This document shows positions 18,201-27,468 of a stretch of DNA of 64,000 nucleotides, in pieces. Position numbers and translations under genes: made by a program. The notes below the pieces were generated by a model that saw only the letters and a list, made by a program, of their open reading frames with translations, did no database searches and was not told the origin of the DNA. This stretch comes from Deltaproteobacteria bacterium (GTDB lineage: Bacteria; Myxococcota_C; UBA6777). The DNA lies in the NCBI GenBank assembly GCA_002731275.1, contig PCBK01000188.1:17091-81090 (forward strand). The letters run 5' to 3'. Position 1 is the stretch's first letter; each line of letters begins with the position of its first letter.

Positions 18201-21200
18201 ACAAAGGCGCCTGTGCAACACGTAAATGGAAGGTCAAAGTAGATGCACAAGGGAACGTTTCTCCGTCCATTTCATCGACGCCTTCCTCCAAGGCGACTGC
18301 AAATCAAACTTATTCTTATGTACCCGTCGCGGTGGATCCAGACATCGGCGATACCCTCTCTTGGAGCGGAAAGACGTTGCCTCCAGGTGCCTCTGTTGAT
18401 CCAACGACAGGCCGTTTGACTTGGGTTCCTACAGCTGCGGATGATGGGAAAGAAGTAAGCTTTGCCATCGAAGTGTGTGATGACAAGGGCGGTTGTACGA
18501 CGCAGACATGGAAAGTCCGTGTCGGAAGCGGAAATACACCACCTGCCATCACAGGGACACCTTCCAATACTGGTATTGAGGGTGTTGCGTATGGATTCAA
18601 ACCTGCAGTTGTTGATCCTGACGCAGGGGACACACACACCTGGAAAGGGACGACGTTGCCTACTGGCGCAAGTGTTGATGCTGCGACTGGAGAAGTGACC
18701 TGGACACCTGCCACAGCTGCTGTTGGCCAAAACGTGCCCTTCGAGATTGAAGTCTGTGATAAGAGCGGTTCCTGTGCGCGAAAAAGCTGGAGCGTACTGG
18801 TACGTTCGGCTGGTGTGAGCAACACACCTCCTCAAATTGGTGGTGTGCCTGCAAATGACGCGACAGAAGGGAAGTCCTATTCATACGCTCCTTCGGTGAT
18901 TGACCCTGACACGACAGACACACACGGCTGGCGATTGAAGTCTGGACCAGCAGGCGCGAGCTTTGATCCTAAGACTGGCAAAATCGATTGGACACCGTCT
19001 TCTACAGATGTCGGCAAAGAGGTCACCTTTGAGCTTGAGCTGTGTGACAGTGGGGGAGATTGTGCGACACAACAGTGGAAGGTGAAGGTTGGGGCTGCGA
19101 ATCAACCTCCTCTCATCACCAGCACACCTCCTGTAAAGGGCGAAGTGTCAACTGCATATTCCTATAAACCTACAGTGACAGATCCCGACACTGGAGACAC
19201 ACACACCTGGAAGCTCAAAAAAGGACCTTCTGGTGCGAAAGTCGATGCGTCTACAGGTGAGGTGACATGGACACCAACCAGCGCTGAGAACGATGCGTCT
19301 CATCGTTTTGAGCTTGAAGTGTGTGATCAAGGTGGTAAGTGCACAACCCAGTCTTGGGAGGTGCGTGTTGGGAAAGGCAATCAACCTCCTGTGATTACAG
19401 GAACACCAGGTTTGACGGCTGATATCGACAAAGATTACACCTATGAACCAAAGGTCACTGACGCAGACGCTGGTGACAAACACACCTGGAAACTCGTCTC
19501 TGGCCCTGGCGCCGCTTCGATTGATCCTTCAACAGGGAAGATTACGTGGAAGCCAGCGGCTTCTGATGGTGGAAAAGAAGTCAACTTCAAAGTCGAAGTC
19601 TGTGACGACAAGGGGGGCTGCGCGACACAAGAGTGGAAGACCACTGTGACCGCAAACAACCCACCTCAAATTGACGGTGCACCTGAGACGACCGCTGAGG
19701 TTGGAAAACCTTACGGTTACAAACCAAAGGTGACGGACCCTGATGCAGGTGACAAACACACATGGACTGCCAAGTCGATTCCGCCAGGAGCGACATTTGA
19801 TGCACAGACTGGTGAGCTCTCCTGGACGCCAAAAGCCGGAGATGCAGGGAAGACATTCGATGTTGAGGTCGAGGTGTGTGATGACAAAGGTGGTTGTGCG
19901 ACGCGTAAGTGGCGTATCAAGGTTGGTGGTCAGGCCAATACACCTCCATCTATCGCAAATGCGCCTTCTAACCATGCTGTCGCGACAAAGGAATACGCCT
20001 TTGAACCAGTCCTTGTTGACCCTGATACAGGGGACACGCATACCTGGAAACTCGTGAGCGGACCCACCAATATGAAGGTCGATCCACAAACAGGGAAGTT
20101 GACCTGGACACCGACTGCTGCGGATGCTGGAAAAGACTTTGATGCTGAGATTGAGGTTTGTGATAGCAGCGCAAATTGTGCGAGTCGTAAGTGGAAGATT
20201 CGTGTAAGCAGCGAACAAAATCCTCCCCAGATTGGTGGGACTCCCAAGACATTAACGGCTGTATCGAAGCCATATGTATACGGTCCATTTGTCTCCAATC
20301 CTTATCCTGGCGAGACGTATACCTGGAAGCTCAACAAGGGGCCAACTGGCGCCAAAGTTGATCCTTCGACAGGCGCGCTTGTCTGGACTCCGGGGGCTGG
20401 AGATATGGGGAAAACATTTGATTTTGAGATCCAGGTTTGTGATAGCAAAAACAAATGCAGTACACGCTCATGGAAGGTCCGTGTGACAAGAGATGTCAAC
20501 ACACCTCCTTCGATTGTGTCGACACCTCCAACGGACGCACAAGAAGACATTGTGTACACATATGCTCCTCGTGTGCTCGATCCAGATGCTGGTGACAAAC
20601 ACACCTGGACGCTCAAAAAAGGCCCCACAGGCGCGACCATCGATGCCAACACTGGCATGGTTCGCTGGACACCTGGTGCAGGGGATGTTGGGAATGATGC
20701 TGATTTTGAGATTGAGGTGTGTGATGCACAAAACCGCTGTGACTCTCAAACTTGGAAGGTCAACCCCAAAGGACGAAATCATCCCCCAACAATCGACAGC
20801 AAGGCACCTTCGACTGCGTATGTCGGTACAGATTACACCTATGAACCACAGGCCAATGATGTCGACACAAACGACACTTTGACCTGGAGATTGGTGACTT
20901 CACCTCCTGGCGCAACGATCGACGCTGCGACAGGAAAAGTCACCTGGAAACCGACGGCTGCGGATGCTGATGTGCCGAAGTCTTTTGAGGTTGAGGTTTG
21001 TGATAATGGTGTGCCACCGCTGTGCAAGCGTCAGGTCTTCTCAGTGACTGCGAAGAACCGTTGTCGTGTGGATGTCGATTGTCAGGGGACAGATATCTGT
21101 GTGCAAGATACAGCTCGTCAGTGGATTTGTGTTCCTGCTGGATGTAGTCTGCTTTCACCTAAGTGTTCAGATGCAAAAGCGCTTTGTATGGAAAGTCAGT

Positions 21201-23116
21201 GCAAGGAGAATCTCTGTGATGGGAAGCAATGTGCGAATGACGAAATTTGCCGTCCTAGTGATGGAAAATGCATTCGTTCTTGCGCTGGTGTGACCTGTCA
21301 GAGTGATGAGCAATGTGTTGACGGTACATGTGTGAAGGACGCGTGTGCACAAGCTGGTTCTGCTTGTAAAGCAGATGAAGTTTGTGATGATTCAGACGCA
21401 CAGAATCCAAAATGTATTACGAACCCTTGCTCCAAACAATCATGTCGTCATGATCGTGTTTGTCACCCAGGAATGGGCGTTTGTGTCGATGATCCTTGTG
21501 GATTGATGACTTGTCCAACAGGGCAGGTTTGTATGGCTGGTCAATGTACGGATCCCAAAGACTGTAAGGTCGATGTGGATTGTGATGGTGATGACATCTG
21601 TGTTGCCGGAAAATGCCGTGCTCCAGGCTGTTATACAAATGAGGCGACTTGTCAAAGTGGCGAGAGTTGTTTTGAAGGTGGTTGTTCGACCAACGAGTGC
21701 CCCACACCTGGTGGAAATGCGTGTGCTGCTGGTGAGTTCTGTAGAAGAACGGACAGTAAGTGTATCAAATCATGTGTGAATGTCTCTTGTAAGAGCGGTG
21801 AGCGCTGTGTGGATGGAGCTTGTGCTGCCGATCCTTGTGCGGGTGTGACATGTCAATCTAATGAGGTTTGCAATGACACCACAGGGAAGTGCGAGACCAG
21901 TCAATGTACAGGTGGAAACAAGTGTCGTCATGGCCGGGTTTGTAGTACACGAACCAACAAATGTATCGATGATGGTTGTGTGAACGTCGAGTGTGGCGCA
22001 AACGGAGTATGTGTTGAAGGTCAGTGTGTCTTCAACGGTTGTCGTTTGGATTCGGAATGTCCGGGCGAGGAGATCTGTGTTGCGAACAAGTGTGTCCAGC
22101 CTGACTGTCGCAAAGTCGAAGATTGTCAGGATGGTGAACTTTGCATCGATGGCAAATGTACTGCTGACTCATGTAAGGATAAAACCTGTGGAAAGGGTGA
22201 ATTCTGTCGAGGTGGTACATGTGTGAAGACGTGTGCAGGTGTGACCTGTTCAGATGGCGAGACCTGTGTGGATGGGGAGTGCAAGGAAGATCCATGTAAA
22301 GACGTCACGTGTTCGGCTGAAGAAGTATGTGAGAGCGGAAAATGTGTGCTCAACTTCTGTCAGGGACAAAACAACTGTAAGGATGGTCGCCTCTGTCAAA
22401 TTGATAAGTGTGTGACAGATCCTTGCTCAGGTCTGACTTGTTCTGGCAGTGAAGTGTGTAAGAACGCTCAATGTACGGGTGACCGACAATGTCAGGTTGA
22501 TGCGGACTGTCCTGGTGATACGATCTGTGTCGAAGGCAAATGTGGCGAGGCTGGATGTTACAAACAACAAGATTGTACATCCGATCAGATTTGTGGAGCC
22601 GACGGAGCGTGCTTTGGTGATACCTGCAAGGACAACGGAAGCTGTAAGGACAGCGAAGTATGTGTACCAGGGAAAACCGCCGCATGTCAGAAGTTGTGTC
22701 CCAAGTGCGCTGACGGTGAGGTCTGTGTGGATGGAGCTTGTGCCGCTGATCCATGTAAGGATGTGAACTGTGCAGATGGCGAGACTTGTCAGGCCGGGCA
22801 GTGTGTGAAGGATGTTTGTTCCGATTCTTCGACAACACAATGTCGCTATGGTCGGGTTTGTTCTAACAATAAGTGTGAGAATGATCCTTGCAGTGGTGTG
22901 ACCTGTCCTACCGGATATGATTGCCGCAAAGGAATGTGTTACAACACGAAAGATACCGAGACTGTGACGGACGGTGGGACACCCGATCCTATCCCTCTGT
23001 TGGCCTCTGGTGGATGCCAGTGTAATACTTCTTCATCCCCAACACCTGTCCTGTTCCTCTTCTTGTTCCTGCTGGCCTTTGGCTTCTTTGGCCGCAAGAG
23101 AACGACATCCCGCTAA
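15218..23116 (+). CDS. Giant secreted Ig-repeat protein with Cys-rich stalk and MYXO-CTERM-like anchor, 2632 aa
   Basis: Residues 1-31 are a signal peptide. An N-terminal unique beta domain (about 32-255) is followed by about 18 Ig-like repeats of roughly 90 residues (to about 1945), each with P-x-I-x-x-T-P, D-P-D-x-G-D-T-x-x-W, W-T-P-x-x-x-D-x-G-K and V-C-D-x-x-G-x-C, matching the putative-Ig (He_PIG) and cadherin-like class. From about 1948 to 2570 comes a Cys-rich stalk of C-x(4,6)-C-x-x-G-x-C units. The tail (about 2597-2632) has G-G-C-Q-C, a hydrophobic helix, then R-K-R: the MYXO-CTERM type of sorting signal, thought to be processed by a myxosortase. Most likely a long cell-surface adhesin or filament. 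The D-x-D-x-G-D pattern suggests calcium binding between repeats. Start chosen at the ATG with GAGGAG upstream. Confidence 0.88.
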   Translation: MRQLRPAFLYAVALVLSVGATLCWAPSQAEASHFRGGTLSYVYKSGRTVDITLDTYFRRGFSNWCPSTGTCVGRTINVGSISTGDGGSISAQLRVVFDDQNGNNGVIIARNTFTYTYRGTSLGPFVASWRGGAWISGASGRAGSSWNLETQVWLNGNTGPDFNSPTYYEWCAGIPFIINVNATDKENDPITYRLRWTPRDKDSSIPVADNATIDQLGTITWPKPKAGNWVITPEAEDSKKATVYRDFLLVVRASCTNRVPTIALSTSSVQVKPGIKACTTVTASDPDAGQKLTFLALPQKVGSTPNPLPSNQNSPATFQYCWTPTALDIGVHKIQMTVTDTGSPGLSAFKTFTVNVTKGDPPTFTITGPTSGYPGQTFSFTVKATDPDGKAISIFNIANLPSYCTAVKTGSDLYTITCKPTTADSGKKITVEVTAVDADTEVGKRSFDIETLVNNLPKITSTPGTTVNERATYTYKVTATDADAGDTLTYKMTKGPNGAAMGAGNTVSWSPAAADLGKSFDFEVEVCDQKGGCIKQAWKVTVLNVNDPPKITSTAPSDITRDNPLNYDADATDPDTGDTLTWSITKGPAGASINASTGVLTWLPPTSDEGKSIDFTIKVCDKGGLCDTQSFKVNVKKLASPPQIFGTPEGNATATKPYSYKPSVIDNDTGDTHTWKGNKLPTGATINASTGEITWTPAAADAGKEFDFDIEVCDQSGLCAKQTWTVRVSTGNNLPQIIGTPGQTAQRDRNYTYAPTVRDPDTGDTHTWTLDKGPAGASLDPKTGRLNWTPGAADVGKDVDFSIKVCDAAGDCASQSWKVNVQSGPNTPPQISTTPATSGTVNQAYTYVPAVIDPDASDTHTWALKKGPAGASFEASTGKLDWTPAAGDDGKDIEFELEVCDNSGACAIQTWKVRVGNGNNPPVIVGAPKTTASVGVPYTFSPKVTDADSGDTHTWKGTTLPTGASIDSTTGAITWTPGSADAGKHFDFEIEVCDDKGACATRKWKVKVDAQGNVSPSISSTPSSKATANQTYSYVPVAVDPDIGDTLSWSGKTLPPGASVDPTTGRLTWVPTAADDGKEVSFAIEVCDDKGGCTTQTWKVRVGSGNTPPAITGTPSNTGIEGVAYGFKPAVVDPDAGDTHTWKGTTLPTGASVDAATGEVTWTPATAAVGQNVPFEIEVCDKSGSCARKSWSVLVRSAGVSNTPPQIGGVPANDATEGKSYSYAPSVIDPDTTDTHGWRLKSGPAGASFDPKTGKIDWTPSSTDVGKEVTFELELCDSGGDCATQQWKVKVGAANQPPLITSTPPVKGEVSTAYSYKPTVTDPDTGDTHTWKLKKGPSGAKVDASTGEVTWTPTSAENDASHRFELEVCDQGGKCTTQSWEVRVGKGNQPPVITGTPGLTADIDKDYTYEPKVTDADAGDKHTWKLVSGPGAASIDPSTGKITWKPAASDGGKEVNFKVEVCDDKGGCATQEWKTTVTANNPPQIDGAPETTAEVGKPYGYKPKVTDPDAGDKHTWTAKSIPPGATFDAQTGELSWTPKAGDAGKTFDVEVEVCDDKGGCATRKWRIKVGGQANTPPSIANAPSNHAVATKEYAFEPVLVDPDTGDTHTWKLVSGPTNMKVDPQTGKLTWTPTAADAGKDFDAEIEVCDSSANCASRKWKIRVSSEQNPPQIGGTPKTLTAVSKPYVYGPFVSNPYPGETYTWKLNKGPTGAKVDPSTGALVWTPGAGDMGKTFDFEIQVCDSKNKCSTRSWKVRVTRDVNTPPSIVSTPPTDAQEDIVYTYAPRVLDPDAGDKHTWTLKKGPTGATIDANTGMVRWTPGAGDVGNDADFEIEVCDAQNRCDSQTWKVNPKGRNHPPTIDSKAPSTAYVGTDYTYEPQANDVDTNDTLTWRLVTSPPGATIDAATGKVTWKPTAADADVPKSFEVEVCDNGVPPLCKRQVFSVTAKNRCRVDVDCQGTDICVQDTARQWICVPAGCSLLSPKCSDAKALCMESQCKENLCDGKQCANDEICRPSDGKCIRSCAGVTCQSDEQCVDGTCVKDACAQAGSACKADEVCDDSDAQNPKCITNPCSKQSCRHDRVCHPGMGVCVDDPCGLMTCPTGQVCMAGQCTDPKDCKVDVDCDGDDICVAGKCRAPGCYTNEATCQSGESCFEGGCSTNECPTPGGNACAAGEFCRRTDSKCIKSCVNVSCKSGERCVDGACAADPCAGVTCQSNEVCNDTTGKCETSQCTGGNKCRHGRVCSTRTNKCIDDGCVNVECGANGVCVEGQCVFNGCRLDSECPGEEICVANKCVQPDCRKVEDCQDGELCIDGKCTADSCKDKTCGKGEFCRGGTCVKTCAGVTCSDGETCVDGECKEDPCKDVTCSAEEVCESGKCVLNFCQGQNNCKDGRLCQIDKCVTDPCSGLTCSGSEVCKNAQCTGDRQCQVDADCPGDTICVEGKCGEAGCYKQQDCTSDQICGADGACFGDTCKDNGSCKDSEVCVPGKTAACQKLCPKCADGEVCVDGACAADPCKDVNCADGETCQAGQCVKDVCSDSSTTQCRYGRVCSNNKCENDPCSGVTCPTGYDCRKGMCYNTKDTETVTDGGTPDPIPLLASGGCQCNTSSSPTPVLFLFLFLLAFGFFGRKRTTSR

Positions 23117-23176
23117 ATCCTCTCCCTCTCCTCTGTTTTTTTCTTGATACTCCCTCGTTCCCACTTGCCCATATGG

Positions 23177-23810
23177 CTGCCGCGCTCTGCTTGGCATCGT
23201 GGGCTTGCAGCCCACACCCGCCTGGGGCTTTCACCCCAGACCCCACGATGTTATCACATCGTCTGTGTTCCGACTTCGTCGGTGAGGGGATGATGGCATC
23301 CTTTTCTGGAGTTGTATGTCTTCTGGGTTGACTTTGCATGTCGCAAGGGTTTGTTTTTTCTTGATGAAGGGGGTGTGCTATCGTTGTTCGATGAAGTGGG
23401 TGTGCTATCGTTGTTCGATGAAGGGGTGTGTTATTGTTGTGGTCGTTCGTCTTTTGTGTAAGTGGTGCTCTCGCGAAGTAAGCGCATTAACATGATGTTG
23501 CATTTTTTCCGTAGGGTCGGGCCTTGTGTCCGACCTCGATGTTGAATGTCTTTTTCGTGAGAGGACCAGTAAGTTTGTGCTGGAGATAAAAAACCCACCC
23601 ACGATGACATCGTCTTTTTGATGGGGAGCCTACATTGTTTTGGAGGTTGGGTTTGTGGTGTGTCTTTTGTGTTCACGCGAAAGCGTCGCTTGGCGACGGT
23701 TGAGCACATGCCAAGCGCCGAAGGCGCAACACAAACGATACGCAGTATCGTGGGGTTCGGGGTGAAAACCCCGAGCAGGTGTGGACGGCAAGTCCACAAT
23801 GCATCAAGAA
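23177..23810. repeat. Dispersed multi-hairpin element, copy C (inverted pair)
   Basis: Left half 23177-23282 (minus orientation), right half 23676-23808 (plus). Right-half stems in order: CGTCGC-ttg-GCGACG, GCGCC-gaa-GGCGC, the linker AACACAA, ACGATAC-gca-GTATCGT, TCGGGGT-gaaa-ACCCCGA, GTGGAC-ggcaa-GTCCAC. The spacer shares long blocks with copy D, such as AAAAAACCCACCCACGATGA, and carries an extra 27-bp tandem array. With its flanks it fills the 900-bp gap after the giant gene, which otherwise holds no gene. Confidence 0.82.
23363..23440 (+). repeat. 27-bp tandem repeat inside element C
   Basis: GATGAAGG-GGGTGTGCTATCG-TTGTTC is repeated twice with single-base changes, followed by a third partial unit. 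Copy D at the equivalent place has only one such segment, so this is a local expansion. Confidence 0.7.
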
Positions 23811-24018
23811 AAGAGTTCGTGAGGGTCGTGGTGTTTTGCTTGCTCGGCCTGTGTTTAGGAGTGGGTGGGTAAGTCTCCTCACTGAAGCAAGAAGCCACTT
23901 CCAAAGGCGTAGCCGGCGGGAGGGGGAGTTCACAGCAAATGTGTAAGAGGAGTGTGATACAAATCTTTGTGTTCGGTAAACTCTTTGGAATGTTTCTTCA
24001 CGTTGCGGAGATCGTTGT

Positions 24019-26955
24019 ATGAAAAGATTGATCATGGCTTGCGGTGGGATTTTTTTAGTTGTTTGGTGTGCTGCGTGTGGGATTGCATCTGAAGAGCCTG
24101 AGATTGTGCGTGTAGAGCCCAAGGAGACGGAAGCGTTTGTGGAATTTTCTCCAAGTGAAAAAATTGATGAGTATTCTGATCTCGAAACCCCACAGCCAGA
24201 CGAATCACCTTCAAGCCAAGTGCTTGATGCATCGCCTCCTGAGCCTGCCTTTTTGTGTCCTCCCAAAGAGACAAGATCCTGTTTTGATGGTCCGAAAGAA
24301 AGCACCGCTGTAGGGGGCTGTCGTTTCGGATATAAGGTGTGTGACAAATCGGGGAATTGGGGACCTTGCCTTGATCAGGTGCTCCCAACCCTCGAAGAAT
24401 GTAATGGGAAAGACGACGATTGTGATGGTGATATTGACGAATCATACTCTAAAAAGGGACTGTCTTGCATCTTGCCTGACAAATATGCTCGTTGTGCGAC
24501 TGGAAAATATGATTGTACAGATGGGAAGCTGACCTGCCAGCAAACGCAAACTCCACAGGTCGAAGAGTGTAATGGAAAGGATGATGACTGCGATGGTTCT
24601 GTCGATGAGGAGTTGACAATATCATGTCAGACCCCTTGTGGAACGGGAGTGGAGCGCTGTGTGAGTGGGAGTATGCTTGCTTGTGATGCACCTCGTCCAG
24701 CGCTTGAAGTGTGTAATGGAAAAGATGACAATTGTGACGGAAGTATTGATGAGATGTATCCCGAAAAGATAGTGGGTTGTGTGCTCTCTGGTCAAAAAGG
24801 GCGATGTGCAGTGGGACTGGCTCAGTGTAGTGCAGGGAAGGTCATCTGTACATCAAACTATACATACCAAACAGAGCGATGCAATGGGATTGATGATGAT
24901 TGTGATGGGCTTACTGATGAAGGTTGCGGTAAGGGTTGTCTTGTGAAAGACACTTTTCCCGCGCTTCCCAAAGCGCATACTTTCTCCATTCGTGGTGTGG
25001 TGTTTCATCCAGATGGAAAACGGTACTTTACGTACGACAAACATCAGGTCTACGTGTGGGACATTGCGACACATAAGTGGCTGGACTCGTTTGATTTACC
25101 AATCACCATTTTCAATCTTGTGTTCTCAAAAGACGGACGTTTTCTTTTTGCTGGAGATCATTGTCGAAAGTCCATCAAGTGGGAGCTTTCTACTCGTCAG
25201 GTTGTACACGTCTACACAACAACAGATCCTCAAAAAGTGCACGGTTGTTTTCCTGGCGTTGCTTTGTCACCTGATGGAAAGAACATTGCTTTGTCCGATT
25301 ATAACTTCGATAGTGTCAAGACAAAGCATTGGGTTGAATTCTTTGATACAGCGACAGGAAAACGCTCTCAGACCATTCAACTTGGTTTGCGATACCATCG
25401 CTTAAATGTTACATTTGATCTTTCTGGGGATTATCTTTTGGTTCCGACGACATATGATATTGATCAACGTTTTTCGACCTCTATTGTCCAGGTCTCTTCG
25501 AATCCGAAGCGGTCGTCGATATGTTTGCGTGATGCGTATGCATGGACACAGGATCAAAAAATGGGTGTCGCAGTTGAGTACTATGTCGACCAAGTGACAC
25601 CCATGGAGAAAATCGTGGTATGTGATCGGGCCAATGATAAGATCCTCTCTTCCTGGAACATTGGGCAAAAGTGGGATCTCAAGAAGAGACATATGTACGT
25701 GGATATATCAGAGGATGGTAGGAGGGTTCTGACTGGTTCTTGGGCGCAGAAAAACAATATCAACATTTGGGATGTCGCTACACAGAAGGCCATTATGACG
25801 CTCAGTTACTTTGACACCCTTTCCATACGTAAAATCGATTTGAGTCCTGATGGTAAGTTCTTCACGATCTTGAAGAATGATAAAACGACGAGTGGGCGAG
25901 TTCTTGAGATTTGGGAAGTTTCTACAAAGCAGCGTGTGTATACATCTTCGATGTCAGTGCATGGTTCGCTTTTTTGGCCTGCCGGAGATGCCGTGATGAT
26001 CTACGGTGATGGTGTGGAACTTTGGAGTCTCTCTCTGCGAAAATCGACGTACAGACTTTCTAACAAACCACTCTCCAACACGCCGAGAGCAAAAGCCATC
26101 GCAATACATCCAGGTGGCACGACTGTCGCATATGTGCTCGACAATCAGCTTCATATTGGAGATCTGAAGACCTCTACATTCTCACATCAATTGACTCTTC
26201 GTGGTTCCGTTCACCGAATGGATTTTCATCCAACAAAGCCTATTATATCGCTTTTGTACAAGGACAACATTGAGCTGCGTGATGCATCGACAGGTCAGCT
26301 TCTTTTTGTTCTCAAAGGACCGAAGGAGCTTCACCAAGGATACTTTCACACGAATGGAAAGGAGTTTCGTGCGAGTTCTCAGACCCAACCAGGTATTTGG
26401 GTTTGGGATATCAGCACCGGGAGACTGTTGGGTAAAGAACAACCAACACTCCCTGCACCGTTTAAGATGAGTCGCGATGGGGATATTCTGCTGAATTGGG
26501 TCCAGGTTTGGAATGCCCGAACAGGCGTCATTTATTTTTCGGGTGGAAGAAAACCATCTCCTTTTGATGTTGCGCTCTCATATATTCACTTGGATCCGAC
26601 TGGTACATACTTAACATATAAAGAGAAACAGGTGGGCTCCTTTTCGTTGCCTATGTGGGCATTGATGGATATCTCTGGTCGTGTTTTTTACAAAGAGTAT
26701 CCTGTTGAGAAACAGGAGTCTCTTGCTCTTCCTCCGTACCTCCCCTTTATTTCGGGCCTTGGGGCGCATGGCCAAGTTGCTGTTTTGGAGCACAATGACT
26801 TTCAGGGGGTCTACTCTCTCACACAGAAGAAGTTTTTGGGTTACACTCCTCTTCTTCAGGTTGACAACTCTTCTGCTATCGCGACAAGCAAGGACGGGAA
26901 GACAATCGCTGCACGTTACAAGTTTGACCACTTCCGTGTTTGGTATTGCCAATGA
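24019..26955 (+). CDS. Lipoprotein with four MopE-type metal-binding motifs and a WD40-like propeller, 978 aa
   Basis: The signal peptide ends in C-A-A-C (about residue 20), a plausible though not ideal lipobox. Four motifs of the type E-x-C-N-G-x-D-D-x-C-D-G-x-x-D-E stand near residues 127, 183, 229 and 287; this is the putative metal-binding motif of MopE-like proteins, and the spaced Asp residues suggest Ca2+ or Cu binding. From about residue 315 to the end run WD40-like repeats (x-x-S-P-D-G-K-x, V-W-D-x-A-T), enough for one or two propellers. Expected at the outer membrane or cell surface. A GGAG lies 8 bases before the ATG. The next gene to the right is convergent, with element D between. 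Confidence 0.85.
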   Translation: MKRLIMACGGIFLVVWCAACGIASEEPEIVRVEPKETEAFVEFSPSEKIDEYSDLETPQPDESPSSQVLDASPPEPAFLCPPKETRSCFDGPKESTAVGGCRFGYKVCDKSGNWGPCLDQVLPTLEECNGKDDDCDGDIDESYSKKGLSCILPDKYARCATGKYDCTDGKLTCQQTQTPQVEECNGKDDDCDGSVDEELTISCQTPCGTGVERCVSGSMLACDAPRPALEVCNGKDDNCDGSIDEMYPEKIVGCVLSGQKGRCAVGLAQCSAGKVICTSNYTYQTERCNGIDDDCDGLTDEGCGKGCLVKDTFPALPKAHTFSIRGVVFHPDGKRYFTYDKHQVYVWDIATHKWLDSFDLPITIFNLVFSKDGRFLFAGDHCRKSIKWELSTRQVVHVYTTTDPQKVHGCFPGVALSPDGKNIALSDYNFDSVKTKHWVEFFDTATGKRSQTIQLGLRYHRLNVTFDLSGDYLLVPTTYDIDQRFSTSIVQVSSNPKRSSICLRDAYAWTQDQKMGVAVEYYVDQVTPMEKIVVCDRANDKILSSWNIGQKWDLKKRHMYVDISEDGRRVLTGSWAQKNNINIWDVATQKAIMTLSYFDTLSIRKIDLSPDGKFFTILKNDKTTSGRVLEIWEVSTKQRVYTSSMSVHGSLFWPAGDAVMIYGDGVELWSLSLRKSTYRLSNKPLSNTPRAKAIAIHPGGTTVAYVLDNQLHIGDLKTSTFSHQLTLRGSVHRMDFHPTKPIISLLYKDNIELRDASTGQLLFVLKGPKELHQGYFHTNGKEFRASSQTQPGIWVWDISTGRLLGKEQPTLPAPFKMSRDGDILLNWVQVWNARTGVIYFSGGRKPSPFDVALSYIHLDPTGTYLTYKEKQVGSFSLPMWALMDISGRVFYKEYPVEKQESLALPPYLPFISGLGAHGQVAVLEHNDFQGVYSLTQKKFLGYTPLLQVDNSSAIATSKDGKTIAARYKFDHFRVWYCQ

Positions 26956-26960
26956 CACGA

Positions 26961-27430
26961 CTGCCGCGCTTCGCTTGGCATAGTGGGCTTGCAGCCCACA
27001 CCCGCCTGGGGCTTTCACCCCAGACCCCACGATGTTGTCACACCGTTTGTGTTCCGACTTCGTCGGTGAGGGGATGATGGCATCCTTCTCTGGAGTTGTA
27101 TGTCTTTTGGGTTGACTTTGCATGTCGCAAGGGTGTGTTTTTTCTTGATGGAGGGGGCTATTGTTGTGGTCGCTCGTCTTTTCTGGGGCTTTGTCCTAGA
27201 AATAAAAAACCCACCCACGATGACATCGTCTTTTTGCTGGGGAGCCTACATTTGTTTGTGGGTTGGGTTTGTGGTGTGTCTTTTGTGTTCACGCGAAAGC
27301 GTCGCGTTGCGACGGTTGAGCACATGCTCTTCCAAGCGCCGAAGGCGCAACACAAACGATACGCAGTATCGTGGGGTTCGGGGTTGAAAACCCCGAGCAG
27401 GTGTGGACGGCAAGTCCACAATATCCCAAG
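26961..27430. repeat. Dispersed multi-hairpin element, copy D (inverted pair)
   Basis: Left half 26961-27066 (minus), right half 27290-27430 (plus), only 5 bases after the WD40 lipoprotein stop. The left end carries CTGCCGCGCTTCGCTTGGCA, as in copies A, C and E. Right-half stems: CGTCGC-gtt-GCGACG, GCGCC-gaa-GGCGC, ACGATAC-gca-GTATCGT, a GGGGTT/AACCCC stem and GTGGAC/GTCCAC. The spacer is nearly that of copy C without the 27-bp expansion. It may also serve as a bidirectional terminator for the convergent genes. Confidence 0.82.
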
Positions 27431-27468
27431 AAAAGAGTTCGTGAGGGTTATTCTTGTTTTGGGGATGT

